The notes under the pieces were generated by a model. It searched no databases, was not told the origin of the DNA, and saw nothing but the letters and a program-made list of their open reading frames with translations. A program made the position numbers and the translations under genes. Below, in pieces: positions 34,239-42,305 of a stretch of DNA of 64,000 nt. How positions within the stretch are numbered: position 1 is the first letter of the stretch; each line of letters begins with the position of its first letter. This DNA is from Thiocystis violascens DSM 198 (GTDB lineage: Bacteria > Pseudomonadota > Gammaproteobacteria > Chromatiales > Chromatiaceae), in NCBI RefSeq assembly GCF_000227745.2, contig NC_018012.1:3217501-3281500 (forward strand), given 5' to 3'.

Positions 34239-35468
34239 TCATGGGGCAGATGGTGGGGCAGTAACGTCGGAGCCGGTATCCGGATCGCCGGCTTGCCCAA
34301 CAAGCGGAGCGGTCCAATGCTCGGCGCCGATCACTTCACCCAGATCGGCGTCGATCAGACGCTGACGCACCTCCAGCAGCCGCTCGATCAGCGCGGGCTC
34401 CGCGAGTCCATACCGGATGGCGTCCGGCACCCGCTTCACTACCACGCCGAGCAGTTCGGTGATGGCGTTGCCGATGGAATTCTGGCTGATGGTTACCAGC
34501 AGTCGGCCGGTCTCGTTCCGAAAGATGATTTGCTTGAAGGCCGGCTCCCAGCGGATCGAATTGGCATAGGCCGGTTCGCGAATGCAGCGGTCGCGCACCT
34601 TCTTGGCGGTGGCCATGAAATCGCGGTCGAACAGCAGCACTTCCTCCACCGGTTGCCGAAAGCGCACATCCGGCAGGATCGGAGCGTTGCGGGTAGAGAC
34701 CTGCGAAAAGAAGGTTCGATAAAAATCCAGGAAACCCTCCAGGATGGCGTCGTACTCGCGCCAGAACCGCACCTCCTTCAATGCCTCCACCCCGCCGACG
34801 ATTTCCCAGCAGGGCAGCCCTTCGGGATAGCCGGTGAGTGCCAGCCGAGATTCCGCGGCATCCGCCGCGCGCAGAATGCGCAGATCCAGCGCCTGGTCGA
34901 AGAAGCGCTGATAAACCTCGCGCATGTGGGCCTGAAACAGGCTGTGTTGGCCGCCGTCGGTGAGGTTGGGATTCTCTCGCTGCGCGAGTGGCGCCGCGCG
35001 CAGATCGGCCATCGGAAAGACGATGAAATGGTTGTGCAGCATGCGGATGCTGGGCACCCCCGGCGAGGTCATGGGCCAGGTGGCGTCCAGGCTGGCCTCG
35101 CCCGCCAACACCAACGCATCGTTCGGATCCGGGTATTGCTCGATCATATAGCCGATGAGGATCTGGTTCATCCGATTCCAGACCCGCTTGACCGGTTCGG
35201 GCACCTGGGTGCGGCGCACCGGGCGCCCCAGCGGATTGAGGATGCGCTTGGAGGTGTTGTAGAGAATGGAGCCGTCGAATGCGAGCGAATGGCCCAGTGC
35301 CTTGCGATAGAGCAGCAGGTCTTCCGCATTGACCAGCAGCCCGTTGCGGTTCACCAGATCGTTGAGATTCTCCGTGCTGTTGAAGAATTCATTGGGTTTC
35401 ATTCCCCCCGGGATCTCCAGCGGAATGGGTCTGAAGGGAGTGACGAGTTCGCGCGGTCCGATTTCCAT
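34239..35468 (-). CDS. Uncharacterised protein (409 aa)
   Basis: Not recognised. The start at ATG 35468 is supported by GAGG 8-11 bp upstream (an internal ATG at residue 23 is possible). No signal peptide or membrane segment is apparent, so probably cytoplasmic. Striking features: a histidine cluster SIRMLHNHFIVFPMADLRAA (HNHF, about residues 145-150), a second QHSLFQAHMREVYQRFFDQA, a conserved-looking PCWEIVGGVEALKEVRFWRE, and LLFDRDFMATAKKVRDR. The C-terminal 20 residues are low-complexity. It follows a DUF98 chorismate-lyase-like gene on the same strand, 43 bp downstream, so a joint role acting on a chorismate-derived compound is a hypothesis only. Confidence 0.8.
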   Translation of the reverse strand: MEIGPRELVTPFRPIPLEIPGGMKPNEFFNSTENLNDLVNRNGLLVNAEDLLLYRKALGHSLAFDGSILYNTSKRILNPLGRPVRRTQVPEPVKRVWNRMNQILIGYMIEQYPDPNDALVLAGEASLDATWPMTSPGVPSIRMLHNHFIVFPMADLRAAPLAQRENPNLTDGGQHSLFQAHMREVYQRFFDQALDLRILRAADAAESRLALTGYPEGLPCWEIVGGVEALKEVRFWREYDAILEGFLDFYRTFFSQVSTRNAPILPDVRFRQPVEEVLLFDRDFMATAKKVRDRCIREPAYANSIRWEPAFKQIIFRNETGRLLVTISQNSIGNAITELLGVVVKRVPDAIRYGLAEPALIERLLEVRQRLIDADLGEVIGAEHWTAPLVGQAGDPDTGSDVTAPPSAP

Positions 35469-35511
35469 TGGGGATGACCTCGGGCATCGATTGATCTTGG
35501 CGAAACGCGGT

Positions 35512-36093
35512 TCAGCGGTAGAGCGCGAGCGGAAAATATTCGGTGATCAGGATCACCGGACGTTTATCGATGAAGATGCGGTACGTCCGAAACACCGCCG
35601 CCGCGCCGTCCGCGGTGCGATCCAGACCGACGTCCAGCACCTCGCGATAGCTCTCCAGACCGCTGTCGCGAATCAGCACGCCGATACCAATCTCGCGGTC
35701 GATCAGACGCTGGCGAAATCCAGGCGGAATCAGATCGATGCGGATCAGGGAAAAGGCCTCGGCGAAGCCGAGCCCGGAATCGGTTCCTCGCAGCCGGGCG
35801 TCCCGAATCAGGCAGCGGTCTCCTGGACTGACCTGGATCCAGGTTACCGCCTCCGTCGCAACCTCGAAGCGTTGTTCAAGGGTGTCCACCGCGACCGGTT
35901 CCCAGAAATAGGCTTCCAGGATCTTGGTCACGGTGCCGTCGGTCACCAACAGCGCGCGCAGAAAGGGCGGCAACAGACTCAAGGGCAGCGAATCGCCCGA
36001 GGTTGCGTGGATGACGCCGTCGCGCGCGAAGCCGTCGCAGCGAAAGGGCGGTTGGGTTTGCGCCTGAAAGGCGCGTCCATAGTAGCGACGCAT
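35512..36093 (-). CDS. DUF98/Ycf21-type chorismate lyase-like protein
   Basis: 193 aa. Pattern SLLPPFLRALLVTDGTVTKI, LEAYFWEPVAVDTLEQRFEV, DREIGIGVLIRDSGLESYRE and ITEYFPLALYR matches the DUF98 family, related to chorismate pyruvate-lyases that release pyruvate from chorismate to give 4-hydroxybenzoate (the ubiquinone/plastoquinone headgroup precursor). Classical UbiC is a different branch, and a separate ubiC may exist elsewhere. Catalytic detail cannot be read from sequence alone. First gene of an apparent two-gene unit with the unknown protein at 34239-35468. Family call moderately sure, activity inferred. Confidence 0.7.
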   Translation of the reverse strand: MRRYYGRAFQAQTQPPFRCDGFARDGVIHATSGDSLPLSLLPPFLRALLVTDGTVTKILEAYFWEPVAVDTLEQRFEVATEAVTWIQVSPGDRCLIRDARLRGTDSGLGFAEAFSLIRIDLIPPGFRQRLIDREIGIGVLIRDSGLESYREVLDVGLDRTADGAAAVFRTYRIFIDKRPVILITEYFPLALYR

Positions 36094-36769
36094 CGTTGAT
36101 CTCTCAGCGAGCGAGCATGGTTGGTCGCATCGAGCGAAATCCGGACGCGGTGAGGCAAGACAGGACGGATGGGAGCAAGTGAAGCGATCGCGGCATGGGG
36201 GGTATCGTCATTATGAAAGGGCTTCAATCGGATCGGAAGGCGCGGCGAGGCGATGACGGTCGCATTGTGACCCATGAACGAGTTTCCCACCAAGGGCGGA
36301 CAGCCAAACCCGTATTTGGTGATAATGCAACTTGTTGGTTAAAAGTATCTATAGAGGAATTTTCCATCCTTCGGCAGGTCCGCGTTGTGGTTGAAGATAG
36401 CGGTATCGAAAGGCGGAAACGGTGCCGAACGCACCCTCTGAGAATCCGGAGTTTATCGTTTATATTTTTGATTTAATTTAATATTTATTGAAATAGACAA
36501 GGCTTTGAACGGGATATTCCGTGTGATCGCGGACCTCTGGCGATGGTCCCGTTGTAAAAAAACTTCCAAATAAAACACTTGTGGGCTTGATGTTGAATCA
36601 AATTTGCCCCAAGCTTTAAGAGCCGCCTCAAATTTCAGCTTCGCCGGTCGGTTTTGCGTCTGGGTCAGGATCTTCACGTGTTTCCACGGGATCTTGACAA
36701 TGATCCTGCCGTGTCGATGCTGGGCCTCGCGAGGTTCGGAAACATCCGTCACAATGTGTTATAAATAAT
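36094..36769. other. Intergenic region, no confident gene
   Basis: About 680 bp between the DUF98 gene (minus) and the lipoprotein gene (plus). A 99-codon minus frame (36453-36752) and a 93-codon plus frame (36195-36476) exist but have no recognisable family and atypical composition. The part 36440-36600 is notably AT-rich. It probably holds the promoters of both flanking genes. Confidence 0.5.
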
Positions 36770-36785
36770 TGGCCCAATGGCCAAC
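36758..36785 (+). promoter_or_regulatory. Putative -10 region and palindrome upstream of the lipoprotein gene
   Basis: TTATAAATAATT resembles a -10 box; no convincing -35 was found. It is followed by the palindrome TTGGCCCAATGGCCAA (36770-36785), which could be an operator or a 5' UTR stem. The ribosome-binding site GGAG stands 8 bp before the ATG at 36803. Confidence 0.35.
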
Positions 36786-36802
36786 TTTATGGAGTCAAAC
36801 CG

Positions 36803-37000
36803 ATGACCAAGATCGTCAAAATCGCTTCCATTTCCGCTGCCGCTCTGCTGAGCGTTTCCCTGCTCGGCGGTTGCACCACCGACCAGACCGCTCGTGACAT
36901 GGCTCAGCAAGCCCTGGACAGCGCTAACAGTGCCCAGGCTTGCTGCAACTCCAATACCGAGCGTCTGGACCGGATGTATCAGAAGATCATGGGCAAGTAA
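36803..37000 (+). CDS. Braun-type (Lpp-like) outer-membrane lipoprotein
   Basis: 65 aa. Signal peptide ending in the lipobox SLLGGC (lipidated Cys about residue 25), then a short alanine-rich heptad helix (DQTARDMAQQALDSANSAQA, NTERLDRMYQKIMGK). The C-terminal Lys is the residue that in Lpp is linked to diaminopimelate of peptidoglycan. The mature protein (about 41 aa) is shorter than E. coli Lpp (58). Predicted to trimerise and tether the outer membrane to the wall. It is convergent with, and overlaps by 22 bp, an L,D-transpeptidase gene of the type that attaches Lpp, which strengthens the assignment. Two adjacent Cys residues (QACCN) in the helix are unusual. Confidence 0.85.
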   Translation: MTKIVKIASISAAALLSVSLLGGCTTDQTARDMAQQALDSANSAQACCNSNTERLDRMYQKIMGK

Positions 37001-37944
37001 GTCCCATTGCCTGATTGACTCCGGCGTCCCACGACTTGTGGGACGCCGGTGTCTTCCTGAACCGCCCGCTCCACCGCCTCCCAATCGATTACGACTCCCG
37101 CCGCGTTTGCCAGCGATTCCGGGATCACCGATCTCGCGCTCTGGCGCACGCTCTTCTCTCCGGTCTGGACCTCCAGATACAGTTCGTCTCCACGCCATCC
37201 AAGTTTGTACGGCTGGTCGATGATCGCGACCGGCGTATCGACGCTGACCAGGCCAAATAACTCCTCGACGCCTTCGGGATACATCCGGATACAGCCCCCG
37301 CTGACCTCCATACCAAGACCCCAGGGCATGCTGGTGCCATGGATCAGATAATCCGGATTGCTCAGACGCATGGCATATCGGCCGAGCGGATTATCCGGTC
37401 CGGGCGGTACCTGAGCCGGCAGAATATCGCCGCGGGCCGCGTGAGAGGCGCGTACATTCGGTCCGGGCGTCCAGGTCGGATCCTTTCTTTTTTCGATGAC
37501 TTTAAAGGTGCCAAGCGGTGTCCCCATGGCGTCCTTGCCGACGCTGATCGTATAGATCCGCACCTGGTTGGGGTCATTGGGCGGAAAGTAATAGAGCCGC
37601 TTTTCGGCGCGATTGATCACGATCCCAGTGCGTTGCACGTTTGGCAGCACGAAAAAGCTCGGGACCATTACCTCCTTGCCCTCGCCCGGTACCCACACGT
37701 CAACCTTGGGATTGGCTTGACGCATGTCGTCGTAGCCCAGATTGTTCTGGCGGGCGATATCCAGCAGCGTATCCTTGTTGCGCGCCGTAAAATAAAACGG
37801 AAATCCAACGACCGAGTCGTTCGGATTGTCGAGTCGGAACGTCTCGGCCTGGGCGCCGTTCACGGCCCCCCAGCCAAACAACGAGGTGCAGATCGCCGTC
37901 GCGAGCCAAGCCCGAGGACGTCTGCCAAGATCCAAACCAGTCAT
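36979..37944 (-). CDS. L,D-transpeptidase (ErfK/YbiS/YcfS/YnhG type)
   Basis: 321 aa. N-terminal signal peptide (ATAICTSLFGWGAVNGAQA), a LysM-like segment (FTARNKDTLLDIARQNNLGY, about residues 52-95) and a YkuD catalytic domain with IYTISVGKDAMGTPLGTFKV, the His in PDYLIHGTSMPWGLGMEVSG and the nucleophile Cys in SGGCIRMYPEGVEELFGLV. Periplasmic. Enzymes of this type join Braun lipoprotein to peptidoglycan or make 3-3 cross-links; the neighbouring Lpp-like gene favours the first role. Start ATG 37944 has AGGAG 11 bp upstream. Only 32 bp separate it from the divergent fusA2-type gene. The C-terminal 22 bp overlap the lipoprotein gene's 3' end. Confidence 0.93.
   Translation of the reverse strand: MTGLDLGRRPRAWLATAICTSLFGWGAVNGAQAETFRLDNPNDSVVGFPFYFTARNKDTLLDIARQNNLGYDDMRQANPKVDVWVPGEGKEVMVPSFFVLPNVQRTGIVINRAEKRLYYFPPNDPNQVRIYTISVGKDAMGTPLGTFKVIEKRKDPTWTPGPNVRASHAARGDILPAQVPPGPDNPLGRYAMRLSNPDYLIHGTSMPWGLGMEVSGGCIRMYPEGVEELFGLVSVDTPVAIIDQPYKLGWRGDELYLEVQTGEKSVRQSARSVIPESLANAAGVVIDWEAVERAVQEDTGVPQVVGRRSQSGNGTYLPMIF
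37021..37049. terminator. Strong hairpin inside the 3' end of the L,D-transpeptidase gene
   Basis: A perfect 12-bp stem CCGGCGTCCCAC/GTGGGACGCCGG with loop GACTT, 20 bp after the lipoprotein stop codon. It probably terminates the lipoprotein mRNA or stabilises its 3' end, though no long T-run follows. It encodes part of the transpeptidase C-terminus on the other strand. Confidence 0.55.
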
Positions 37945-37976
37945 ACCGATTGATGCTCCTGATGGGTTGAAAGCCG

Positions 37977-40028
37977 ATGAAAAAACCGTCCCGATTGTCT
38001 CACGTTCGCAATATCGGGGTCGCCGCTCATGTGGATGCGGGCAAGACGACGCTCACCGAGCGCATCCTCTTTTATACCGGAGCCTCCTACAAGATGGGCG
38101 AGGTGCATGATGGCGCGGCTCACATGGACTACCTGGCCGAGGAGCAGCAGCACGGCATCACCATTACCGCTGCGGTGACCAGGGCACACTGGCGCGAGCA
38201 CCTGTTGCAACTGATCGACACCCCCGGTCATGTGGACTTTACCATCGAGGTGGAGCGCGCCATGCGGGTGCTCGATGGCTGCATTTTGGTTCTGGACGGG
38301 GTACGCGGCGTCGAGCCGCAAACCGAAACGGTGTGGCGTCAGCGCTCGCACTTCAATCTCCCGGCGCTGTTCTTCGTCAATAAGATGGACCGTCCAGGCG
38401 CGGATTATGTTCGCAGCCTCGCGGTGGTCAAGCGCCGACTGAAAACCGAGCCGATCCCGATCACGGTGCCGATCCCGGACCAGGATTGCATCGTCCATTT
38501 GATCGATCGAACCCGGATTCGTTTCATCGGCGAACAGGGCGAGCAGGTACTCGCGGAACCATGCCCCGCGACACTCTGGGATCGCGTTGCCGATCTGCGG
38601 GAGGCGCTTTTGCTGGCCGCGGCCGAGGTTGACGAATCCCTGGCCGACTTGGTGCTTGCTGGTCTGGAGCCCGATCCGGAAGCGCTGCGCGCGTCCATCC
38701 GCAAGGGAACCCTGGCCGGGCAACTGTGCCCCTGTTACGGCGGCAGCGCACTGCGCAACCTCGGGGTTCAGCCATTGCTCGACGGCATTGTCGATTTTCT
38801 TCCCGCGCCACTGGATCGGCCGCCGTCGCTGGCCGACACCCCCGATGGGGAGCGCCAGGAGATCCGCATGGGCAGCGATGGTCCGCTCGCCGCGCTGGCT
38901 TTCAAGGTCCAGCTCTGGGACGGCCGTCGCCATGTCTTCGCGCGCGTCTATCGCGGCACGCTCAAACCCGGCGACACCGTCGAATTCCAGACCGGCGACG
39001 GCCGCGCTCAACGCGAGCAGGTGGCGCGTATCTTCGAGGTGGACGCGGGCAAGAAGACTAAGCTCGATCAGGCCGAGGCGGGGCAGATCGTGCTGCTGGC
39101 CGGCTTGCGTTTCGCCACGACCGGCGACACCCTCTGCGCGCCGGGACATCTGGTGAACCTGGAGCGCATCGCGACCCAGGCTCCGGTCCTTGGGCTCGCC
39201 ATCGAACCCGCCGCCGGAACCGACGAAGACAAACTCCTGGAGGTCTTGGGCAAGATCCAGCAGGAAGACCCAACCCTGCGGGTCGAAGAGGATCCCGAGA
39301 CCGGTCAACGACTGCTGCGCGGAATGGGCGAACTGCATCTGCAGATTGTCGTCGAACGGATGGAACGCGAATTCGGCATCCATCTGCGCACCGGACGCCC
39401 CGCCGTGGCCGTGCGCGAGACCATCGGTTGTGTCGCGTCCGCCGATGCCCTGTTCGCGCCGCCGCCGACGCCCGACCCACGTCAACCGGATCTGATGGCC
39501 CGCGTTGCCGTTGCCCTGGAGCCGCTGCCCCGTGGTGGCGGTGAGCGCGTCGCGCTGAGGCCGCGTCTGCTGCCCGAGGGCGCCGAACTCGATCCAGCGC
39601 AATTGCGCGCCATTGAGGAGGGGCTTAGAGGCGGGCTTGCCTCGGGTCCGTTACAGGGTGCCCAAGTGCTGGATCTGTCGGTCCGGGTCACGGAGGTCGA
39701 ACTGTTCGGCAAGGGCTCGACCGCCGAGGCGCTCGCGGCCGCCACCGCGAAGGCGCTGCGCAAGGCGCTGGAGAGTGCCGCGCCCAGACTCATGCATCCC
39801 ATGATGCGGGTCGAAGTGGTGGTGCCCGAGGCAAGTCTCGGGGCGGTGCTGGGAGATCTGCAGGCGCGTCACGCCGTCATCCAAGATACCGAAGCGAATG
39901 GCGATCAGGTTGCCATCCAGGTCGAGGCCGCGCTGGAGCCGCTGCTGGGCTACACGACCACGCTCCGCAGCCTGACCCAGGGGCGGGGACAATTCAGCAT
40001 GCAGTTCGATCGTTTCGATGTTTGCTAA
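37977..40028 (+). CDS. fusA2: Elongation factor G-like translational GTPase (EF-G paralogue)
   Basis: 683 aa. GTPase domain: G1 AHVDAGKTT (about residue 17), switch II DTPGHVDF, G4 NKMD, switch I region EEQQHGITITAAVT. Domain II (VQLWDGRRHVFARVYRGTLK), domain III (GKIQQEDPTLRVEEDPETGQ, GMGELHLQIVVERMEREFGI), domains IV-V with MMRVEVVVPEASLGAVLGDL and a C-terminal GRGQFSMQFDRFD. The divergent domain IV and overall form match the second EF-G (FusA2) found in many proteobacteria rather than the canonical fusA in the str operon. Possible roles are alternative translocation or ribosome rescue under stress. The TAA stop lies inside a mini-element (next entry). Confidence 0.88.
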   Translation: MKKPSRLSHVRNIGVAAHVDAGKTTLTERILFYTGASYKMGEVHDGAAHMDYLAEEQQHGITITAAVTRAHWREHLLQLIDTPGHVDFTIEVERAMRVLDGCILVLDGVRGVEPQTETVWRQRSHFNLPALFFVNKMDRPGADYVRSLAVVKRRLKTEPIPITVPIPDQDCIVHLIDRTRIRFIGEQGEQVLAEPCPATLWDRVADLREALLLAAAEVDESLADLVLAGLEPDPEALRASIRKGTLAGQLCPCYGGSALRNLGVQPLLDGIVDFLPAPLDRPPSLADTPDGERQEIRMGSDGPLAALAFKVQLWDGRRHVFARVYRGTLKPGDTVEFQTGDGRAQREQVARIFEVDAGKKTKLDQAEAGQIVLLAGLRFATTGDTLCAPGHLVNLERIATQAPVLGLAIEPAAGTDEDKLLEVLGKIQQEDPTLRVEEDPETGQRLLRGMGELHLQIVVERMEREFGIHLRTGRPAVAVRETIGCVASADALFAPPPTPDPRQPDLMARVAVALEPLPRGGGERVALRPRLLPEGAELDPAQLRAIEEGLRGGLASGPLQGAQVLDLSVRVTEVELFGKGSTAEALAAATAKALRKALESAAPRLMHPMMRVEVVVPEASLGAVLGDLQARHAVIQDTEANGDQVAIQVEAALEPLLGYTTTLRSLTQGRGQFSMQFDRFDVC

Positions 40029-40111
40029 ACCGCGCCCGGCGCGGTATGCGATGTTTATGGATTGAATCGACCACGGAAGCCTCCATGATCGTCGGAGCTG
40101 GCGCGGTTTAA
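40026..40111 (-). repeat. About 87-bp mini-element, family R1 (copy C)
   Basis: Inverted ends TAAACCGCGCC/GGCGCGGTTTA; in reverse orientation it aligns with copies at 43395-43481 and 46897-46984 (shared AGCTCCGAC, CATCGCATACCG). Its first bases TAA form the stop codon of the EF-G-like gene. Confidence 0.75.
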
Positions 40112-40116
40112 AACAT

Positions 40117-40206
40117 TAGACCTGTGCCAAATTAAATCTTGGCCATTGAGAAACAATGGCTTGCAACGCAAAAACAGGCTTAAAAGCTTATTTTGGCACA
40201 GGTCTA
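40117..40206. repeat. 90-bp inverted-repeat mini-element, family R2
   Basis: Termini TAGACCTGTGCCAAATTAA and the inverse of TAGACCTGTGCCAAAATAA match at 18 of 19 positions and enclose 52 bp of non-coding AT-rich DNA. MITE-like. No second copy seen in the window. Confidence 0.6.
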
Positions 40207-40216
40207 TTAAAAATAT

Positions 40217-40311
40217 AACACTTTTAACCGCGTCTCCATCAATGACGCAGAAACCCCCAAAGTTAAACACAAAATGAAAATTACGCATATCACTCAGGAC
40301 GCGGTTTAAAT
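40217..40311. repeat. Divergent R1-like mini-element (copy D)
   Basis: Inverted ends TTTAACCGCGTC/GACGCGGTTTAAA about 95 bp apart, with an interior different from the other R1 copies apart from an ACGCAT motif. It ends 3 bp from the stop codon of the diguanylate cyclase gene. Confidence 0.5.
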
Positions 40312-40313
40312 CG

Positions 40314-41354
40314 TTAAACTGCATCTCCGACGCCATCGGTGACCACGCGATTTCGCCCCTGATCCTTGGCGCGGTAGAGTGCCGCGTCGGCTCTCCCAAT
40401 GATTTCCTCCGGCGTTTCGCCGACGCGCGCGAGGACCACGCCAATGGATACGGTAATCACGCCGATCAAGTCGTGCGTGTCCTTCTTGGTGAGATGGATC
40501 GCCGACACTTTTTGACGAATGGTCTCGGCGATGTCTTGGGCCGCCGCCAGCGAGTCTTTCACGATGACGGCGAATTCCTCGCCGCCATAGCGTGCGACGA
40601 AGATCGTTTCGCTCTGGAATCCGCCCAGGATCCCGCCCACGATTTCCAAAATCCGGTCACCCGTCAGGTGACCATAGGTATCGTTACAGACTTTGAATTT
40701 ATCCAGATCCAGCAGGAGCAGGCAGGTCGGGTCATCCGGCATTCCGAGCGCCTGCGCGAAGGCGTCGTTGAAGGCGCGCCGATTGGCGATCTTGGTCAGC
40801 GTATCGAAGCGCGCGCTATACTGACTTTCCTCCAGTTCCCGGCGGAGTTTTTCCACTTCGACGCGGGCCGACTGAAGTTCGAGTTGAAACTCCATGTTCA
40901 GCGTCTCGACGGTGGCGGTATCGGTCAGTAGCTGCGTGAGCATGTCACGAATCCTTTGCTGATCGACCGCGGCATCGAAGATCTCCATGGCGTCTTTCAA
41001 TGCACTGCCGTAGGCCTCCGTGCCCTTGACATTCCTAGACACCGCCTGCGCTAATTGCGTCAGGATACTGACCACAAAATTTTGTGCTTTCCGATTATTC
41101 GGCAAATAATTTTTGACGAAAAATTCAAAAAAGAGCGATTCGCTTTTATCCTGGTCATAGGAACCGGCGCGGGGAAATTCCTCAAGCAATGCCTTGCTGA
41201 GTTCAGGACTGATCTGCTGGACGTGCGCGTACCAGAGGGCGTAATTGTAAGGGGTCGGAGGAATTTTTCGCTCGATCATCAAGGGCACGGCCATCCGAAG
41301 ATAATCGGACGACGTTCTGAGATCTTCGGGAAAGGCCATCCTTTTGACGGTCAT
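40314..41354 (-). CDS. GGDEF diguanylate cyclase
   Basis: 346 aa. Residues about 1-165 form a helical N-terminal sensory or dimerisation region of unknown type (IPPTPYNYALWYAHVQQISP is recognisable in many GGDEF proteins), then a short coiled coil (LQSARVEVEKLRRELEES) and a GGDEF domain (about 180-340): DTLTKIANRRAFNDAF, LLLLDLDKFKVCNDTYGHLT and the active-site signature ARYGGEEFAVIV. It makes cyclic di-GMP from two GTP. No RxxD inhibitory site is present five residues before GGEEF, so product feedback inhibition may be absent. No signal peptide; cytoplasmic. Confidence 0.92.
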   Translation of the reverse strand: MTVKRMAFPEDLRTSSDYLRMAVPLMIERKIPPTPYNYALWYAHVQQISPELSKALLEEFPRAGSYDQDKSESLFFEFFVKNYLPNNRKAQNFVVSILTQLAQAVSRNVKGTEAYGSALKDAMEIFDAAVDQQRIRDMLTQLLTDTATVETLNMEFQLELQSARVEVEKLRRELEESQYSARFDTLTKIANRRAFNDAFAQALGMPDDPTCLLLLDLDKFKVCNDTYGHLTGDRILEIVGGILGGFQSETIFVARYGGEEFAVIVKDSLAAAQDIAETIRQKVSAIHLTKKDTHDLIGVITVSIGVVLARVGETPEEIIGRADAALYRAKDQGRNRVVTDGVGDAV

Positions 41355-41590
41355 GGATCATCACTCACAAGCGATTGCCGATCGATCGGAAGCGGGTTTT
41401 TCGACTTCCGATCCAGCCCCTATCATATTCGATGATCCAGGCGAGCGTCAGGTCGGCTTCCGCCGCGTAGCGATACGTGTCCGTTCGCTCCGGGCGTTTC
41501 CGCCAGCGCGCGGCGTACAGCGTCGACACGGCATAAGCGTTAAGATCGGCTCTGCAAAACAACCGCTGTGACGGCATTCGACGAGGCTCA

Positions 41591-42226
41591 ATGAATAAGA
41601 TCGTTTCAGCACGCGAGGCGCTCGCCCGTTTGCGCGAGGGCAACCTCCGCTTCGCCAACAATGTCCGCAACTCCGTTCAATTGCTGACCCATCGGCAGCG
41701 CGCCGAACTCGCGGCGCAACAGGCGCCGTGCGCGATTATCATTGGCTGCTCGGATTCGCGGGTTCCGGCCGAGATCGTGTTCGATCAGGGACTGGGCGAT
41801 CTGTTCGTGATTCGGGTCGCCGGCAACATCGTGGCGCCGTCCCAGGTCGGCAGTGTGGAATTCGCCGTCTCCCGCTACCACACTCGACTGGTGGTCGTCC
41901 TGGGCCATTCGCGTTGCGGCGCGGTGACGGCGACCATCGAAACCTTGCTGGATGGCGATGACAGCGCCTCGCGCAACATCGCCTCGATCGTCAACCGGGT
42001 AAAACCCTCGGTGGAAGGCTTCCTGGACACGGAACTGCGACATGACCGCGAGGCATTGCATCGGGCGGCGGTGCGCGCGAATGTGCGCGCCTCGGTCAAT
42101 CAACTGCGTCACGGATCGGCGATCATCGAGTCGCTCGTCGCACATGACGGACTGCGGGTGGTGGGGGCCGAATATGCCCTGGAGACAGGGTTGGTGGACT
42201 TTTTCGAGGGGATGTCCGAGGATTGA
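41591..42226 (+). CDS. Beta-class carbonic anhydrase
   Basis: 211 aa. It interconverts CO2 and bicarbonate using zinc bound by Cys in IIIGCSDSRVPAEIVFDQ (with the catalytic Asp-Arg dyad) and by His and Cys in VVVLGHSRCGAVTATIETLL. The pattern FVIRVAGNIVAPSQVGSVEF is typical. No signal peptide, so cytoplasmic; plausible role in bicarbonate supply for CO2 fixation or anabolism. ATG 41591 follows ACGAGG by 5 bp. Stands alone between the diguanylate cyclase (divergent) and the cytochrome c gene. Confidence 0.94.
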   Translation: MNKIVSAREALARLREGNLRFANNVRNSVQLLTHRQRAELAAQQAPCAIIIGCSDSRVPAEIVFDQGLGDLFVIRVAGNIVAPSQVGSVEFAVSRYHTRLVVVLGHSRCGAVTATIETLLDGDDSASRNIASIVNRVKPSVEGFLDTELRHDREALHRAAVRANVRASVNQLRHGSAIIESLVAHDGLRVVGAEYALETGLVDFFEGMSED

Positions 42227-42305
42227 AGTGGTCAGCGATCCTTCTTAAGGTGAGTCGCATGGGCGACGGGCGCCATCGTCGCAATCGGATAGGACGAAAG
42301 AATCG

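Larger units (their letters stand above)
32453..34264 (+). pseudogene. Secreted small protein gene split by an ISAs1 element
   Basis: Coding parts 32453-32918 and 34224-34264. Removing the ISAs1 element and one 10-bp duplication restores an uninterrupted 168-aa protein ending RIQRLMAHPTIQAIMGQMVG. It has a Sec signal peptide (RRLLAGSLVMMTLAATGQVA-AEA), an Lsm/SH3-like beta segment (RIELADGSVLSGELVAIEGG, RIRSATLGEILVPESEIRSI) and C-terminal helical repeats of the form DPEIQAVLSDPELTRLI, reminiscent of STI1-type repeats. Predicted periplasmic; function unknown. A GTG start at 32447 is an alternative. IS4-B copy 3 sits immediately upstream, so the promoter is also displaced. The 3' end overlaps the convergent gene at 34239 by 26 bp. 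Confidence 0.85.

Noticed and set aside
41365..41670. 101-codon minus ORF overlapping the carbonic anhydrase start
   Set aside because: No ribosome-binding site or family; it overlaps the well-supported gene.
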